Assembly (NCBI GenBank): GCA_937898165.1
Contig: CALDKO010000028.1
Coordinates: forward strand, 1-12,350
From: an uncultured bacterium
Lineage (GTDB): Bacteria > Patescibacteriota > Minisyncoccia > Phycocordibacterales > UBA1006
Reading direction: 5' to 3'
Length of the DNA stretch: 12,350 nucleotides
Shown: one piece after another, positions 1 through 8,528 of the stretch
How positions within the stretch are numbered: the stretch's first letter is position 1
How the letters are laid out: every line of letters starts with the position of its first letter
Position numbers and translations under genes: made by a program
The notes under the pieces: model-generated
The model's database searches: none
The model's input: only the letters and a program-made list of their open reading frames with translations
What the model was told of the DNA's origin: nothing

Positions 1-2635
1 CGACAATTTGCCCACCGCCGGTTCCCCCCTCTGGACCGAAATCCAGGATGTAATCTGCACATTTTATAACATCCAAATTGTGCTCGATCAATACGACAGT
101 ATTGCCTCGTTCCACTAATTTATTAAGTACCTGAATCAATCGTTTTACATCCTCAAAGTGAAGTCCGACAGTTGGTTCGTCGAGTAAATAAATTGTTTTT
201 TGTGTCATTGGTCGATATAATTCTGAACTAATTTTTACACGTTGTGACTCACCACCTGATAATGTGTTTGCGGATTGTCCAAGTTTAATATACCCAAGCC
301 CAACATCAAGTAATGATCGCAATCGATCAGCAACAGCAGGAATATCAAAGAAAAATTCATACGCTTCCTCGATAGTCATTTCGAGAACTTCATAAATATT
401 ACTTCCCTTTTTTGCATTACTTGGTTTATAAGAAACTTTTAATGTTTCTTTATCAAAACGCTTTCCATTACATACGTCACATGTCACATACACTGTCGGC
501 AAAAAATGCATCTCAACCGCAATCTCCCCATTTCCCTGACACGCTTCACATCGCCCACCTTTTACATTAAATGAAAATCGAGATGACTTCCAACCACGTA
601 CACGTGCTTCTGATGTACTCGCAAATAAATCACGAATAAATGTCCACGCACCAGTATAGGTTGCTGGGTTTGATCGTGGAGTCCGTCCAATTGGTGATTG
701 ATCAATCATAATCACACGGGACAATTCTCCTGTTTTCTCAAACGACGCAGCGTTAAATGTTTTTGCAGTTCGTGATCGTCGTTCCAAAAGACCTTGGAGA
801 TTTTTATAAACAACATTGTACATGAATGAAGATTTTCCAGAACCGGAAACACCGGAAATAACTGACATTCGCCCTAATGGTATTTCTGCGTTCAAATTTT
901 TAATATTGTTTATTGTTGCACCATGAATTTTAAGCCAACCTTTATCCTTATCACGACGTTCATGTGGAATTTCAACTCTTGCAACGCCTTGTAAATAATC
1001 AATCGTCAGGGATTGTTCTTTGTTTTTTCCAGCCAATAATTCCTTTAAATTTCCCTGAACAATTACATTTCCACCGTGCACACCGGCACCTGGACCAATA
1101 TCTACAATATAATCAGATGCGAAAATTGTATCTTCATCATGCTCTACTACAACAATTGTGTTTCCAACATCGCGCAAGTTTTTGAGAGTATTAATCAAAC
1201 GATCATTATCCCGCTGATGGAGTCCAATTGTCGGCTCATCCAAAACATAGAGTGCCCCAACCAACTGGGATCCTAATTGTGATGCGAGGCGGATTCGCTG
1301 AGCTTCACCACCAGATAATGTATTCGCACGTCGGTTAAGAGCCAAATACTGCAATCCTACGTCATACATGAATAATAATCGGTCTTCAATTTCTTTTAAA
1401 ATAACTTTTGCGATTTCACGATCTTTTTTGGACAACTCTAACTCGGAGAAGAACCCAATAGCATCTTCAATGGATAAATTTGTAACATCTACAATATTAC
1501 TGAATTCAGATCTGTTTTTTTCTGTTACACGTGCACTGTCAGTATCACCGTGCAAAAAAACATTTAATGCCTCTGGTCGAAGCCGAGCACCATCACATAC
1601 TTTACATACATCATCGTTTTCATTTCCAAACAAATGATATGTTCCAAGTCCATTACATTCAGGACAGGCTCCGTACGGACTATTGAATGAAAACAGTCGA
1701 GGCTCAACTTCTGGGTATGAAAACCCATCATGTGGACATGACAATGTTGCAGACATCAAAAATTCCCGTTCTGCTTTTGCTTCCTCTGTCATATTTTCCA
1801 AATCTTCGCCTGGAACAGAAAATACAATTCGTACCATATTTTCTGCTTCCAGTAACCCAAGTTCAACAGCTTCTGCCAATCGCTCTGTAGCAGCCTTTGG
1901 TCCGTCAACAAATTCATGCACTGCAATTTCATCTACTAGAAAATCAATGTCATGCTTTGAGTTTTTATCTAATGTTATTTTTTCGCGCAAACTTTTCATT
2001 GATCCATCAATGCGTGCTCGCAAGAATCCTTTACCAAGCATGTCATACAGCATCTGGTAATATTCACCTTTTCGTCCACGAACAACTGGTGCTAATATTT
2101 GTACCTGTGTATTATTCCATTCAACACCCATGATTGCTTTTTTACCCTTATTAGCTGCTTGGAATTTTTTAATTTTTTCCTCAATAAAGTTCAAGATTTC
2201 CTCTGTTGAAAGTTTTTCAATTTTTCTTCCGCATTCCACGCAATATGGTTTTCCTACACGTGCATAGAGTACTCGCAAGTAATCATAAATTTCAGTAATA
2301 GTAGCCACTGTCGAACGTGGGTTATTTGATCGTGATTTTTGGTCGATTGAAATTGCAGGTGAAAGTCCACTGATTTCATCAACGTCAGGTTTACCCATTT
2401 GTTTTAAAAACTGCCGAGCATATGCAGAGAGCGACTCAACATAGCGTCGTTGCCCTTCTGCAAAAATAGTATCGAATGCGAGAGATGATTTTCCTGAACC
2501 GGAAAGACCAGTAATCGCCGTCATGGTATACCGTGGAATTTCTACATCAATGTTCTTTAGATTATGTGTTCGTGCACCTTTAATAATGATTTTGTCATCT
2601 TTTGAGCGACTATTAGTTACTTTCTTTGTTGCCAT
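1..2635 (-). CDS. uvrA: UvrA, excinuclease ABC subunit A (C-terminus beyond left edge)
   Basis: This is the damage-recognition ATPase of nucleotide excision repair, which acts as a dimer and loads UvrB on damaged DNA. About 878 codons are open and in frame; roughly the last 60 of a usual 940 lie outside the window. Visible parts: N-terminal Walker [10 protein letters not shown] at residues 43-51; the [10 protein letters not shown] and [14 protein letters not shown] blocks; first signature LSGGEAQR with LDEPTIGLH (around 440-475); second Walker [10 protein letters not shown] (around 595); the [17 protein letters not shown] block; a C-terminal zinc finger CEAC...CDVC; and second signature LSGGESQR with [10 protein letters not shown] (around 790-825). 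The first zinc module is unusual: it reads C300-P-H-D303 then C324-P-E-C327, so one of the usual four Cys is Asp. The ATG at 2635 is chosen because the family N-terminus follows within 15 residues and an extended -10 lies just upstream. It is the first gene after the surface-operon terminator; uvrB and uvrC are not in the window. Confidence 0.98.
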   Translation of the reverse strand, partial: MATKKVTNSRSKDDKIIIKGARTHNLKNIDVEIPRYTMTAITGLSGSGKSSLAFDTIFAEGQRRYVESLSAYARQFLKQMGKPDVDEISGLSPAISIDQKSRSNNPRSTVATITEIYDYLRVLYARVGKPYCVECGRKIEKLSTEEILNFIEEKIKKFQAANKGKKAIMGVEWNNTQVQILAPVVRGRKGEYYQMLYDMLGKGFLRARIDGSMKSLREKITLDKNSKHDIDFLVDEIAVHEFVDGPKAATERLAEAVELGLLEAENMVRIVFSVPGEDLENMTEEAKAEREFLMSATLSCPHDGFSYPEVEPRLFSFNSPYGACPECNGLGTYHLFGNENDDVCKVCDGARLRPEALNVFLHGDTDSARVTEKNRSEFSNIVDVTNLSIEDAIGFFSELELSKKDREIAKVILKEIEDRLLFMYDVGLQYLALNRRANTLSGGEAQRIRLASQLGSQLVGALYVLDEPTIGLHQRDNDRLINTLKNLRDVGNTIVVVEHDEDTIFASDYIVDIGPGAGVHGGNVIVQGNLKELLAGKNKEQSLTIDYLQGVARVEIPHERRDKDKGWLKIHGATINNIKNLNAEIPLGRMSVISGVSGSGKSSFMYNVVYKNLQGLLERRSRTAKTFNAASFEKTGELSRVIMIDQSPIGRTPRSNPATYTGAWTFIRDLFASTSEARVRGWKSSRFSFNVKGGRCEACQGNGEIAVEMHFLPTVYVTCDVCNGKRFDKETLKVSYKPSNAKKGSNIYEVLEMTIEEAYEFFFDIPAVADRLRSLLDVGLGYIKLGQSANTLSGGESQRVKISSELYRPMTQKTIYLLDEPTVGLHFEDVKRLIQVLNKLVERGNTVVLIEHNLDVIKCADYILDFGPEGGTGGGQIV

Positions 2636-2644
2636 AGTGCGAAG

Positions 2645-2653
2645 ATTATACCA
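2645..2653 (-). promoter_or_regulatory. uvrA extended -10 promoter, predicted leaderless
   Basis: Read on the minus strand this is TGTGGTATAAT, with a perfect -10 hexamer and the TG extension. Only 9 nt separate it from the uvrA ATG, so the transcript should start 0-2 nt before the start codon. No good -35 is seen, which is usual for extended -10 promoters. Confidence 0.7.
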
Positions 2654-2666
2654 CATATAAAACAAA

Positions 2667-2697
2667 TAAAAAAGCCCCCAACTTGTGGGTTCTTTTT
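2667..2697 (-). terminator. Terminator of the surface-protein operon
   Basis: The stem AAAAG/CTTTT encloses a short tandem mismatch and a CCCA/TGGG inner stem, followed on the minus strand by a T-run. It overlaps the stop codon of the 222-aa gene and separates that operon from uvrA. The reverse complement also ends in a T-run, so it could work in both directions. Confidence 0.7.
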
Positions 2698-3365
2698 TAT
2701 TCTGTAGTCTGAAATTGTGGAATAATAGCTCCTGTTCCAAATAACGAACCGGTTACCATTCCAATAATACTGAACAAGGTAAGAAGCAAAAACAATGCAA
2801 GGATCCCCCATTTCAAGTAATCATTCATTTTTGTACGTTCTGTTTCTACGTTTGATTTTGTCATTGATATAACAATATTCCCAAGGAAAAACATTAACGC
2901 ACATGCAATCATAATAGGAATGATCCGTTGTGAAAGAAATCGTGCAATACCTAATGCATAATTCCTAAACGTTCCAATACCACCACTGCCACCAACCAAT
3001 CCTGATTTATCTGCAACACTGATATCGATACCAAGTGATGGAATACCAAGTGAGTTTGCCAGCACAGTGATCAACCCTACAATCACAAACATGATAAACA
3101 ATGCAAATAATGAATTTAAAATTCCTGCCTTGTAGACATTTTGGTCAACAATATCTTTTGATGTTAAATATTTTCCAATATTGTAACCAAATGCCAGAAT
3201 CCCGAGTGCGGTCAAGATCGGAAATATTGCTTTGATGATAACATCTGCAAAACCCACAATGTCTAAAATAACTGTAGGAGTATCTGCAAATGCAATGACA
3301 GGCATCATTATAAATAGTAATGATGCTACTTTTGATATATTTTTTAATGATGAATTTTTTTTCAT
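2697..3365 (-). CDS. Exported four-helix membrane protein with two pilin-like modules
   Basis: A 222-residue protein of unknown function. An N-terminal signal peptide (residues 1-27, ending AFA before D28) is followed by two copies of a two-helix unit. The first has helices at about 38-64 and 80-107, joined by a short charged loop. The second has helices at about 142-168 and 185-210, with a charged loop (ETERTKMNDYLKW). The pattern of helix, charged loop, then a helix beginning WGILALF resembles the small VirB2/TrbC-like membrane proteins found beside pilin-like genes in CPR genomes; this is recognition from memory, not a search. A Gly/Ser-rich linker (GLVGGSGGIG) joins the halves. It starts 5 nt after the 1131-aa gene, so it is the last gene of a three-gene operon. 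The likely role is a membrane subunit of the same surface assembly. No SD is present; ATATATG precedes the coding sequence. Confidence 0.85.
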   Translation of the reverse strand: MKKNSSLKNISKVASLLFIMMPVIAFADTPTVILDIVGFADVIIKAIFPILTALGILAFGYNIGKYLTSKDIVDQNVYKAGILNSLFALFIMFVIVGLITVLANSLGIPSLGIDISVADKSGLVGGSGGIGTFRNYALGIARFLSQRIIPIMIACALMFFLGNIVISMTKSNVETERTKMNDYLKWGILALFLLLTLFSIIGMVTGSLFGTGAIIPQFQTTE

Positions 3366-3370
3366 ATATT

Positions 3371-6300
3371 TTATCTAACGATATCTGCAATAGTAGCCTG
3401 AAGCGCTGTTGCAATAACGTACGCACCAAGAATTATCGCTCCACCAATCAATGTCCACTTTAATGCTGCTTTTGCTTCCTTTAATTTATCTGCATTCCCT
3501 CGAGCCTGAACAAAGAGGAATCCTGTATAGATAATAGCAAGAGCGAGAAATGGAACCGCTATAGGAATTACAATATCTTTTACAAGTACTGCAACAATAG
3601 CTGGGATCGAATCCAACCCATCTTTTAATGGATTACCTAATGAAATTCTATTTTGACTAACACCTGGTGTTGAAGCATCGTCCGCAGGGGCATCATTTTC
3701 ATCAATAATACCATCACCGTTTGTGTCTCCTGCATCCTCTGCTGCTTCTGCAACACGGAAAGCACTAGATGTTACACCAAGATCTTTTTCAGTGATTTCC
3801 ACCGTGAAAGGACTCTGTGTTTTATCAATATTACTAAAAGTTGTTGTAAAAGGAACTGGTACAGATATATCCATTCCTGATTGATTTACTATATCCAGGC
3901 TATCTTGTGTAGAGATTACTCCACTTTTCCCTTTTAAGGTTAATTTAATTTTCCCAATTTTGTCGGTATTAGCTCCAGAAAATTCACCAAAATCATTATA
4001 TTTTACTGAACCATCTACTTTAATTGACGGCTGTGTATTTCCTTGTGCTTCTGCATAGGTAGCAAAGAAAGTTGGCACTGCTTTGGCGATCTTTACATTT
4101 GAATTTACGTTTGCAATAAGTTTTGAATTAGTAACTGAAATATCTACTTTTTTACCCTTAAATTCACCACTTGGAACTGTCAGGGAGCTCGTTTGTGGTA
4201 CTGTTGCTGTACCTAAATTAACATTAAATGTTTTTGAGGTGACATTAAAATCTTTTTCAAGAACCCTAATTGTAAACGGCGCTTTTGTTTTGTCTATATT
4301 GTTAAAAATTAATGTAGACGCATTAAATTTATATTCATAGTTATCAACCAAGATTTGCAAGCTACCAAATGTTTTTGATTCAATAAGTCCATCTTTACCA
4401 TATAAACTGAATATAGTAGTACCTCCAGAACGATCTTTCTCATCAGGAAAATCGTAGGTAACTGATGCATCTGCCCATATTTGAGATGTACTTTCTTTAT
4501 AAGAAGGAATTACTTTGAAACTAATCTTGGTACCATCTGCTGCGGTTCCCGAGTCTGTATTAGTATTTACCTGCTGAGCAGCAGTAACAACGGTCAATGC
4601 TTCAGATTTTGCAGATAATTGATCTTCAATAATTTGTAACTTAAATGGAACTGGACGTGTAGTTAGGTTGGTTGGAACACCTTCCTGATCTAAGTACCGA
4701 TTATAATTTGAAAACGTAACTTCGAATTGATATGGAATATCGTATTGGAGAGGAATTCCATCAGCAAGTTGATCAACTTTTATTTGAGATACTTTGTTTT
4801 CTCCGTCTATTAGATGGAAAGATATTCTCCCTGCATTTTTTACATCCGCAATAGCAGGATTGCTCACGATTCTAAAATAAGTTAATTCACCTTTTATTTT
4901 TAAATCACTACCTTGAACTGTTGGTGTTATTGACCCAGAAACAGTCGTTCCTGTGTAGGTAGTACTTTTTGCAGAGAAACGGATTAATCCTGATGTCTGA
5001 GTCGCTGAATTATTTCCCTGTCCTGTTCCTGTAGGTATAGAAAATGATTTTGAAGTTACCTCTGCACTAGTGTCACGAATTTTAAAACTATCTGGCTTTT
5101 TAGAAGGATCAACATCGGTGATAACACTGTTGAAATCTAATCTACCTGTTGCAGTTTTTGTAAAAATAATATTTTTTGTTGAAGTTTTTGTGCCTCCTGA
5201 ATATATATCAGCTAAAATTTTATTATATTTATTAGTAGCAACAAAATCGTCTGTATATGTGATATTTCCAACTAATGCGATGGTTTTTTTACTAGCATCA
5301 TACTCTGCTTTTGTAATAGAGAATGTTGTTTTTTTACCATCTGATCCTGTTATTACATCTGTTGCTCCAGATGATTGCGCAGTAGTTCTAGGTGCAACTG
5401 ATGCATTTGAACTGCCTATTTCAATTTTACTGATACTTACTCCTACTGGAATTGTTTGTTTAAGAGTAAATTCCAATGGATAAGTATTTCCTGATTCAAC
5501 AGCAGTACTTGGCAATGTAAATGTTTCTGCTGGTAGCTTAGTTCCGTTATAGGCAACAGGAGTCAATATTATTGTACCTCCAAGAGTTCCGGGGTTTGTA
5601 CCTGTGAATTTAACTGATCCCTTTGCTTTGAGTTTTTGTAGATAAACATCTGGTAGAAAACTAAAAGTTAATCCATTTGTAGAAGTAGGATTTACTACAC
5701 CACTGTTTGTAGGAACATTTATATTTGCAGTCCATGACGGCAATGTTGAAGTAACGGTAGCTATCAATTTACCATCACTCCCGTATTTCAAACTAACATA
5801 TGAACTTTTTGAGTTAGTTGTTTTATCATAAAAATAAATAACATATTCATTCCCTGATGTTAATCCTGTCCATTGATAGCTCCAGGTAGATTGAGTATTG
5901 AAGAGAACATTTTGAGTTCCAAAAGGTGCAGACTCTTCAACCTTTTTCAATTCATTTTTCTTATAAATAACTGTTTGAAGTGAACCGTTTACTTTTGTTT
6001 TATTAGTAGGATCTGCAGGTAATTTATATAATAAAGGTACATTAAATTGAGCAAGGTCATTATTTGCACCTTTAATAAATACTGGATTACCAATAGTTAC
6101 TGTATAGGCATTACTGTTTCCACCTTGTGCGGTTTGAGTTCCTGTCGCTGCTGTATTTGTTGTTCCGTCAGTTGTAGTTTGTGTTGTAGTAGTGCAAGTA
6201 ACATCACCAACTTTTACACCTTTACTTGAGGTATAACTTGGAAGACAAAAATCAACAGAATCTTTTATAGTATTATCAATGAAAAGATCTGCAGTATATT

Positions 6301-6766
6301 TTCCTGGATCAAGAAAATCTCCCTGTGCTGATAACGAGCTGAGTAAATTAGAAAATAATTTCCCACCAGATATTGTGTTGAACTTTTCATTATCAATACT
6401 AAGTGGTGTTATATATTCAGTACTTCCTTGTTTTTTAAGTCTAACTTTGACATGTCCATTAATATAATTATCAACATCCATAACCGTCGTTGAGGAATTA
6501 CCAAAAATACCCAACAAAACATTTACATCATATTTCCCGTTTAGTGTTTTATTTGTATCATTAGTAATATTTTTAATATCAAAATAAAAACTAGAAGATG
6601 TATTACTAAATGTGCCAGGGAAATTAAATATTGTTTTATAATAAGGGTCAGTTACTTGAAAATCTGCCTCAACAAAATGTACTAATACAGAACCAGAAAC
6701 CACTATCGTAACGATAGTCATACAGATTCCTATATTCTTTTTAAGGTAATGTATAATTTTTTTCAT
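3371..6766 (-). CDS. Giant exported repeat protein with EF-hand-like loop and C-terminal pilin-like module
   Basis: An 1131-residue protein, function unknown. Residues 1-33 form a positively charged signal or anchor segment. The ectodomain is a series of beta-rich, Ig-like units. A Thr-rich linker lies at 189-216, and C174 and C191 could form a disulfide. Four later units (about 480-575, 597-725, 747-850, 872-1004) share an ending of the type F-x-NIDK-x3-PF-T-x-EKD-x3-TS-x-F. A calcium-loop motif DTNGDGIIDEND (1014-1025) sits just before the membrane module. Residues 1041-1131 (ISLGNPL..., helix, ARGNADKLKEAKAALKW, helix) match the pilin-like two-helix domain seen across CPR. The gene lies 9 nt after the 565-aa gene and 5 nt before the 222-aa gene. 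I infer a surface filament or adhesin anchored by, or polymerised through, the C-terminal module; the alternative is a plain membrane-anchored adhesin. Confidence 0.9.
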   Translation of the reverse strand: MKKIIHYLKKNIGICMTIVTIVVSGSVLVHFVEADFQVTDPYYKTIFNFPGTFSNTSSSFYFDIKNITNDTNKTLNGKYDVNVLLGIFGNSSTTVMDVDNYINGHVKVRLKKQGSTEYITPLSIDNEKFNTISGGKLFSNLLSSLSAQGDFLDPGKYTADLFIDNTIKDSVDFCLPSYTSSKGVKVGDVTCTTTTQTTTDGTTNTAATGTQTAQGGNSNAYTVTIGNPVFIKGANNDLAQFNVPLLYKLPADPTNKTKVNGSLQTVIYKKNELKKVEESAPFGTQNVLFNTQSTWSYQWTGLTSGNEYVIYFYDKTTNSKSSYVSLKYGSDGKLIATVTSTLPSWTANINVPTNSGVVNPTSTNGLTFSFLPDVYLQKLKAKGSVKFTGTNPGTLGGTIILTPVAYNGTKLPAETFTLPSTAVESGNTYPLEFTLKQTIPVGVSISKIEIGSSNASVAPRTTAQSSGATDVITGSDGKKTTFSITKAEYDASKKTIALVGNITYTDDFVATNKYNKILADIYSGGTKTSTKNIIFTKTATGRLDFNSVITDVDPSKKPDSFKIRDTSAEVTSKSFSIPTGTGQGNNSATQTSGLIRFSAKSTTYTGTTVSGSITPTVQGSDLKIKGELTYFRIVSNPAIADVKNAGRISFHLIDGENKVSQIKVDQLADGIPLQYDIPYQFEVTFSNYNRYLDQEGVPTNLTTRPVPFKLQIIEDQLSAKSEALTVVTAAQQVNTNTDSGTAADGTKISFKVIPSYKESTSQIWADASVTYDFPDEKDRSGGTTIFSLYGKDGLIESKTFGSLQILVDNYEYKFNASTLIFNNIDKTKAPFTIRVLEKDFNVTSKTFNVNLGTATVPQTSSLTVPSGEFKGKKVDISVTNSKLIANVNSNVKIAKAVPTFFATYAEAQGNTQPSIKVDGSVKYNDFGEFSGANTDKIGKIKLTLKGKSGVISTQDSLDIVNQSGMDISVPVPFTTTFSNIDKTQSPFTVEITEKDLGVTSSAFRVAEAAEDAGDTNGDGIIDENDAPADDASTPGVSQNRISLGNPLKDGLDSIPAIVAVLVKDIVIPIAVPFLALAIIYTGFLFVQARGNADKLKEAKAALKWTLIGGAIILGAYVIATALQATIADIVR
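3374..3646 (-). other. Pilin-like two-helix module of the 1131-aa protein
   Basis: Encodes residues 1041-1131. The segment starts ISLGNPL, has a first helix around VIPIAVPFLALAIIYTGFLF, a charged loop ARGNADKLKEAKAALKW, and a second helix around TLIGGAIILGAYVIATAL. The layout is that of VirB2/TrbC-type pilins of type IV secretion, but here it ends a very large ectodomain instead of being a stand-alone pilin of about 100 aa. Confidence 0.7.
3692..3727 (-). other. EF-hand-like / dockerin-type calcium-binding loop
   Basis: Encodes DTNGDGIIDEND (residues 1014-1025), which fits D-x-N-x-D-G-x-I-D-x-x-D, the calcium-binding loop of EF-hand and dockerin-type proteins. Only one loop is present. It lies in an acidic linker (DENDAPADD) between the last Ig-like repeat and the membrane module. 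Confidence 0.7.
3755..5329 (-). repeat. Four tandem diverged Ig-like protein repeats
   Basis: Within the 1131-aa protein, four units of about 100-130 residues end in related signatures: DVDPSKKPDSFKIRD...TSKSF (around 550-575), RPVPFKLQIIEDQLSAKSEAL (704-724, most diverged), NIDKTKAPFTIRVLEKD...TSKTF (823-847) and NIDKTQSPFTVEITEKD...TSSAF (979-1003). The last two are closest. Similarity is clear in protein but not at DNA level, so the duplications are old. Confidence 0.75.
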
Positions 6767-6775
6767 ATAAACAAA

Positions 6776-8473
6776 TTAAAGTATTTTAAGTAATATATAT
6801 TTACCAGCATCATCACCAAGTAATGCTGTCATCAATGTTGCAACTATTGTCCACGCTAACAACATTACTGCCAAACCGACTCCAATTCTCAATAACTGAT
6901 TTTTATATTTCACCAGATCAGCAGGAATTTTTCTATGCAAAATCATTTGGACTCCGGTATACACACACATCAATACGGTGAGAGGTATTAATAGTACTAA
7001 TAAAAATTGAATTACATTTCCAATTAATATTCCAAGATGTCCGAAGTTACAATTTTTATCTTTTGGATCATTTTGATCTGATAGTTTTCCACAAGGAACG
7101 AGAGTTGGTGCATCGGTTATCGGACCAGAATCGGCACCTGTAGGTTCACCTAAATCTGTTGGAAATGCATAATCAATAATTCCGCCTACCTGGTTTGGAT
7201 CGAACGGAGCAACATCTCCAGATTTTGTTCCAGGTGTTGTAAATTGATTTACCTGTGTTGCATCAAAGTTTTTAGTACTTTCTCGAATTTGATAATAATA
7301 TGTTGTTCCTGGAGCTAATTGTGATTGTACATAATTAAATGTTTTTGGCTCATCGCCTGCATACACTAATGATTGTGGAAATAGTGGCGGAGAAACTTTG
7401 AACATACTTCCTGCAGAATCTCCGATATATAAATCCAGTGCTACACGCATATTTAATGTTGTAGAGAAGGTTCCTTTGAAAACAGCACTGTATGGACCGC
7501 GTGCAGGATCAGCTATCGAAATAATCGTAGGTGGTTCGGATGAAGTAGTTGGTACAGGCAGTGTAATTATCAAAGCATTTTTCTGAGCATCGGGTGATTC
7601 TGTTGTTTCTCGTTTATCACTTGCTGGTGTAGTAAAAGAAAGAACCTCTGTTGCATCAAAACCTTTAGTTGTTTCCTTAATTTGGTAATAATATTTTGTT
7701 TCAGGATCAAGTCCGTTTTGAGTATAATCAATAACTGTTTCTTTATCAGAAATAACCAATGTTGCAGGAAATACTTGTCCTGTTTTTTTTAAATCTGAAG
7801 GATCTTTGCCGATATAAAAATCAAGCCCAACTTTCATATTTAGACGAGTAATGAAACTTCCCTTTAGTCTTGCGTTTACTTTACTGTTTGGTGCAGCAGT
7901 AATAGCCTTACCTGTTGGTTCGGATAAACTTAATACTAATGCACTTTTTTGATCAGCAACGGGTGCTGTAGTTTCTTTTCCGTCATTTGCAGCAGTTCCA
8001 GTGGTTGTAAAATAAACTCTTTGATAATTCAAAGTATTTGGTATATCTATTGGTTGAAAATAATATCTAGTACCTGGTTTCAGATCAGTAAATGTATAGC
8101 TAAATTTTTTAGTTTCACCCGATTTAATAAAATTATTAATATATAACACATCACGTTTATCGAGCAGTGTTGCAAGCATTCCAGAAGTCATACTGGAAGT
8201 AAATGAAGTATTTTTTTTAGCAGTCAATGAGAAATCAACCTTTGCAGACGTATCTCTGATTTCAATATCTGTTATTTTCAACTTACCAACGGAAACATCT
8301 GTGGTAATACCTTTTGTAGAAGCGTTTGATAAATCTGTATTCATTAGCTGAGCTACATCTCTTGGGTTGTTTATATCCTCTATTGCAGCAAAAGTAACTA
8401 TTGGAGACAATAATCCTCCAAGAATGGTAAATAATGTTATCGCAGAAATAGTAAGGCGAATTAATTTTTTCAT
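6776..8473 (-). CDS. Exported Fn3-like repeat protein with C-terminal pilin-like module
   Basis: A 565-residue protein, first gene of a three-gene operon. A signal peptide (1-29, IVTFA before A30) precedes three beta-sandwich repeats of fibronectin-III type: about 62-160, 175-284 and 298-416. Repeats 2 and 3 end almost alike (YYYQIKETTKGFDATEV and YYYQIRESTKNFDATQV). Two Cys (461, 475) follow in VPCGK...NCNFGHL. The C-terminus then has two helices (about 482-508 and 528-551) joined by a basic loop (HRKIPADLVKYKNQLLR). The PCG...C-x-F-x-HL-x2-LI-x-N motif plus two helices is, from memory, a recurring CPR pilin-like architecture. I infer a surface structure or adhesin co-assembling with the next two gene products. 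The start is fixed by MKK plus the signal peptide, with an extended -10 only 6 nt upstream and no SD. Confidence 0.9.
   Translation of the reverse strand: MKKLIRLTISAITLFTILGGLLSPIVTFAAIEDINNPRDVAQLMNTDLSNASTKGITTDVSVGKLKITDIEIRDTSAKVDFSLTAKKNTSFTSSMTSGMLATLLDKRDVLYINNFIKSGETKKFSYTFTDLKPGTRYYFQPIDIPNTLNYQRVYFTTTGTAANDGKETTAPVADQKSALVLSLSEPTGKAITAAPNSKVNARLKGSFITRLNMKVGLDFYIGKDPSDLKKTGQVFPATLVISDKETVIDYTQNGLDPETKYYYQIKETTKGFDATEVLSFTTPASDKRETTESPDAQKNALIITLPVPTTSSEPPTIISIADPARGPYSAVFKGTFSTTLNMRVALDLYIGDSAGSMFKVSPPLFPQSLVYAGDEPKTFNYVQSQLAPGTTYYYQIRESTKNFDATQVNQFTTPGTKSGDVAPFDPNQVGGIIDYAFPTDLGEPTGADSGPITDAPTLVPCGKLSDQNDPKDKNCNFGHLGILIGNVIQFLLVLLIPLTVLMCVYTGVQMILHRKIPADLVKYKNQLLRIGVGLAVMLLAWTIVATLMTALLGDDAGKYILLKIL
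6818..7093 (-). other. Pilin-like two-helix module with paired cysteines (565-aa protein)
   Basis: Encodes residues 461-552: CG...NCNFGHLGILI, first helix, basic loop, and second helix RIGVGLAVMLLAWTIVATL. The two cysteines lie just outside the first helix and could form a disulfide. It differs in sequence from the modules of the two downstream genes, so the operon holds three distinct subtypes. Confidence 0.7.
7228..7950 (-). repeat. Two closely related Fn3-like protein repeats
   Basis: Repeats 2 and 3 of the 565-aa protein share long stretches (KGSFITRLNMKVGLDFYIG and KGTFSTTLNMRVALDLYIG; YYYQIKETTKGFDAT and YYYQIRESTKNFDAT). Some similarity is still visible in DNA around 7237-7300 and 7640-7700, so this duplication is younger than those in the 1131-aa protein. 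Repeat 1 is more diverged. Confidence 0.8.
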
Positions 8474-8479
8474 GTGAAA

Positions 8480-8488
8480 ATTATACCA
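8480..8488 (-). promoter_or_regulatory. Extended -10 promoter of the surface operon, predicted leaderless
   Basis: Reads TGGTATAAT on the minus strand and lies 6 nt before the ATG at 8473, so the mRNA should begin at or next to the start codon. The -35 region overlaps the terminator of the upstream unit and is weak. Confidence 0.7.
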
Positions 8489-8493
8489 TAAAT

Positions 8494-8523
8494 CAATAAA
8501 AAAATGCCACTATTGGCATTTTA
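8494..8523 (-). terminator. Terminator of the methyltransferase/solute-binding-protein unit
   Basis: A perfect 9-bp stem AAAATGCCA/TGGCATTTT with a 4-nt loop (8501-8522), followed on the minus strand by seven T. It starts right after the solute-binding-protein stop codon. Confidence 0.9.
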
Positions 8524-8528
8524 AATAT

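Noticed and set aside
3755..5329. CRISPR-like or DNA-level tandem repeats in the AT-rich surface gene
   Set aside because: The repeats are only visible in protein; spacing and sequence at DNA level are not regular.
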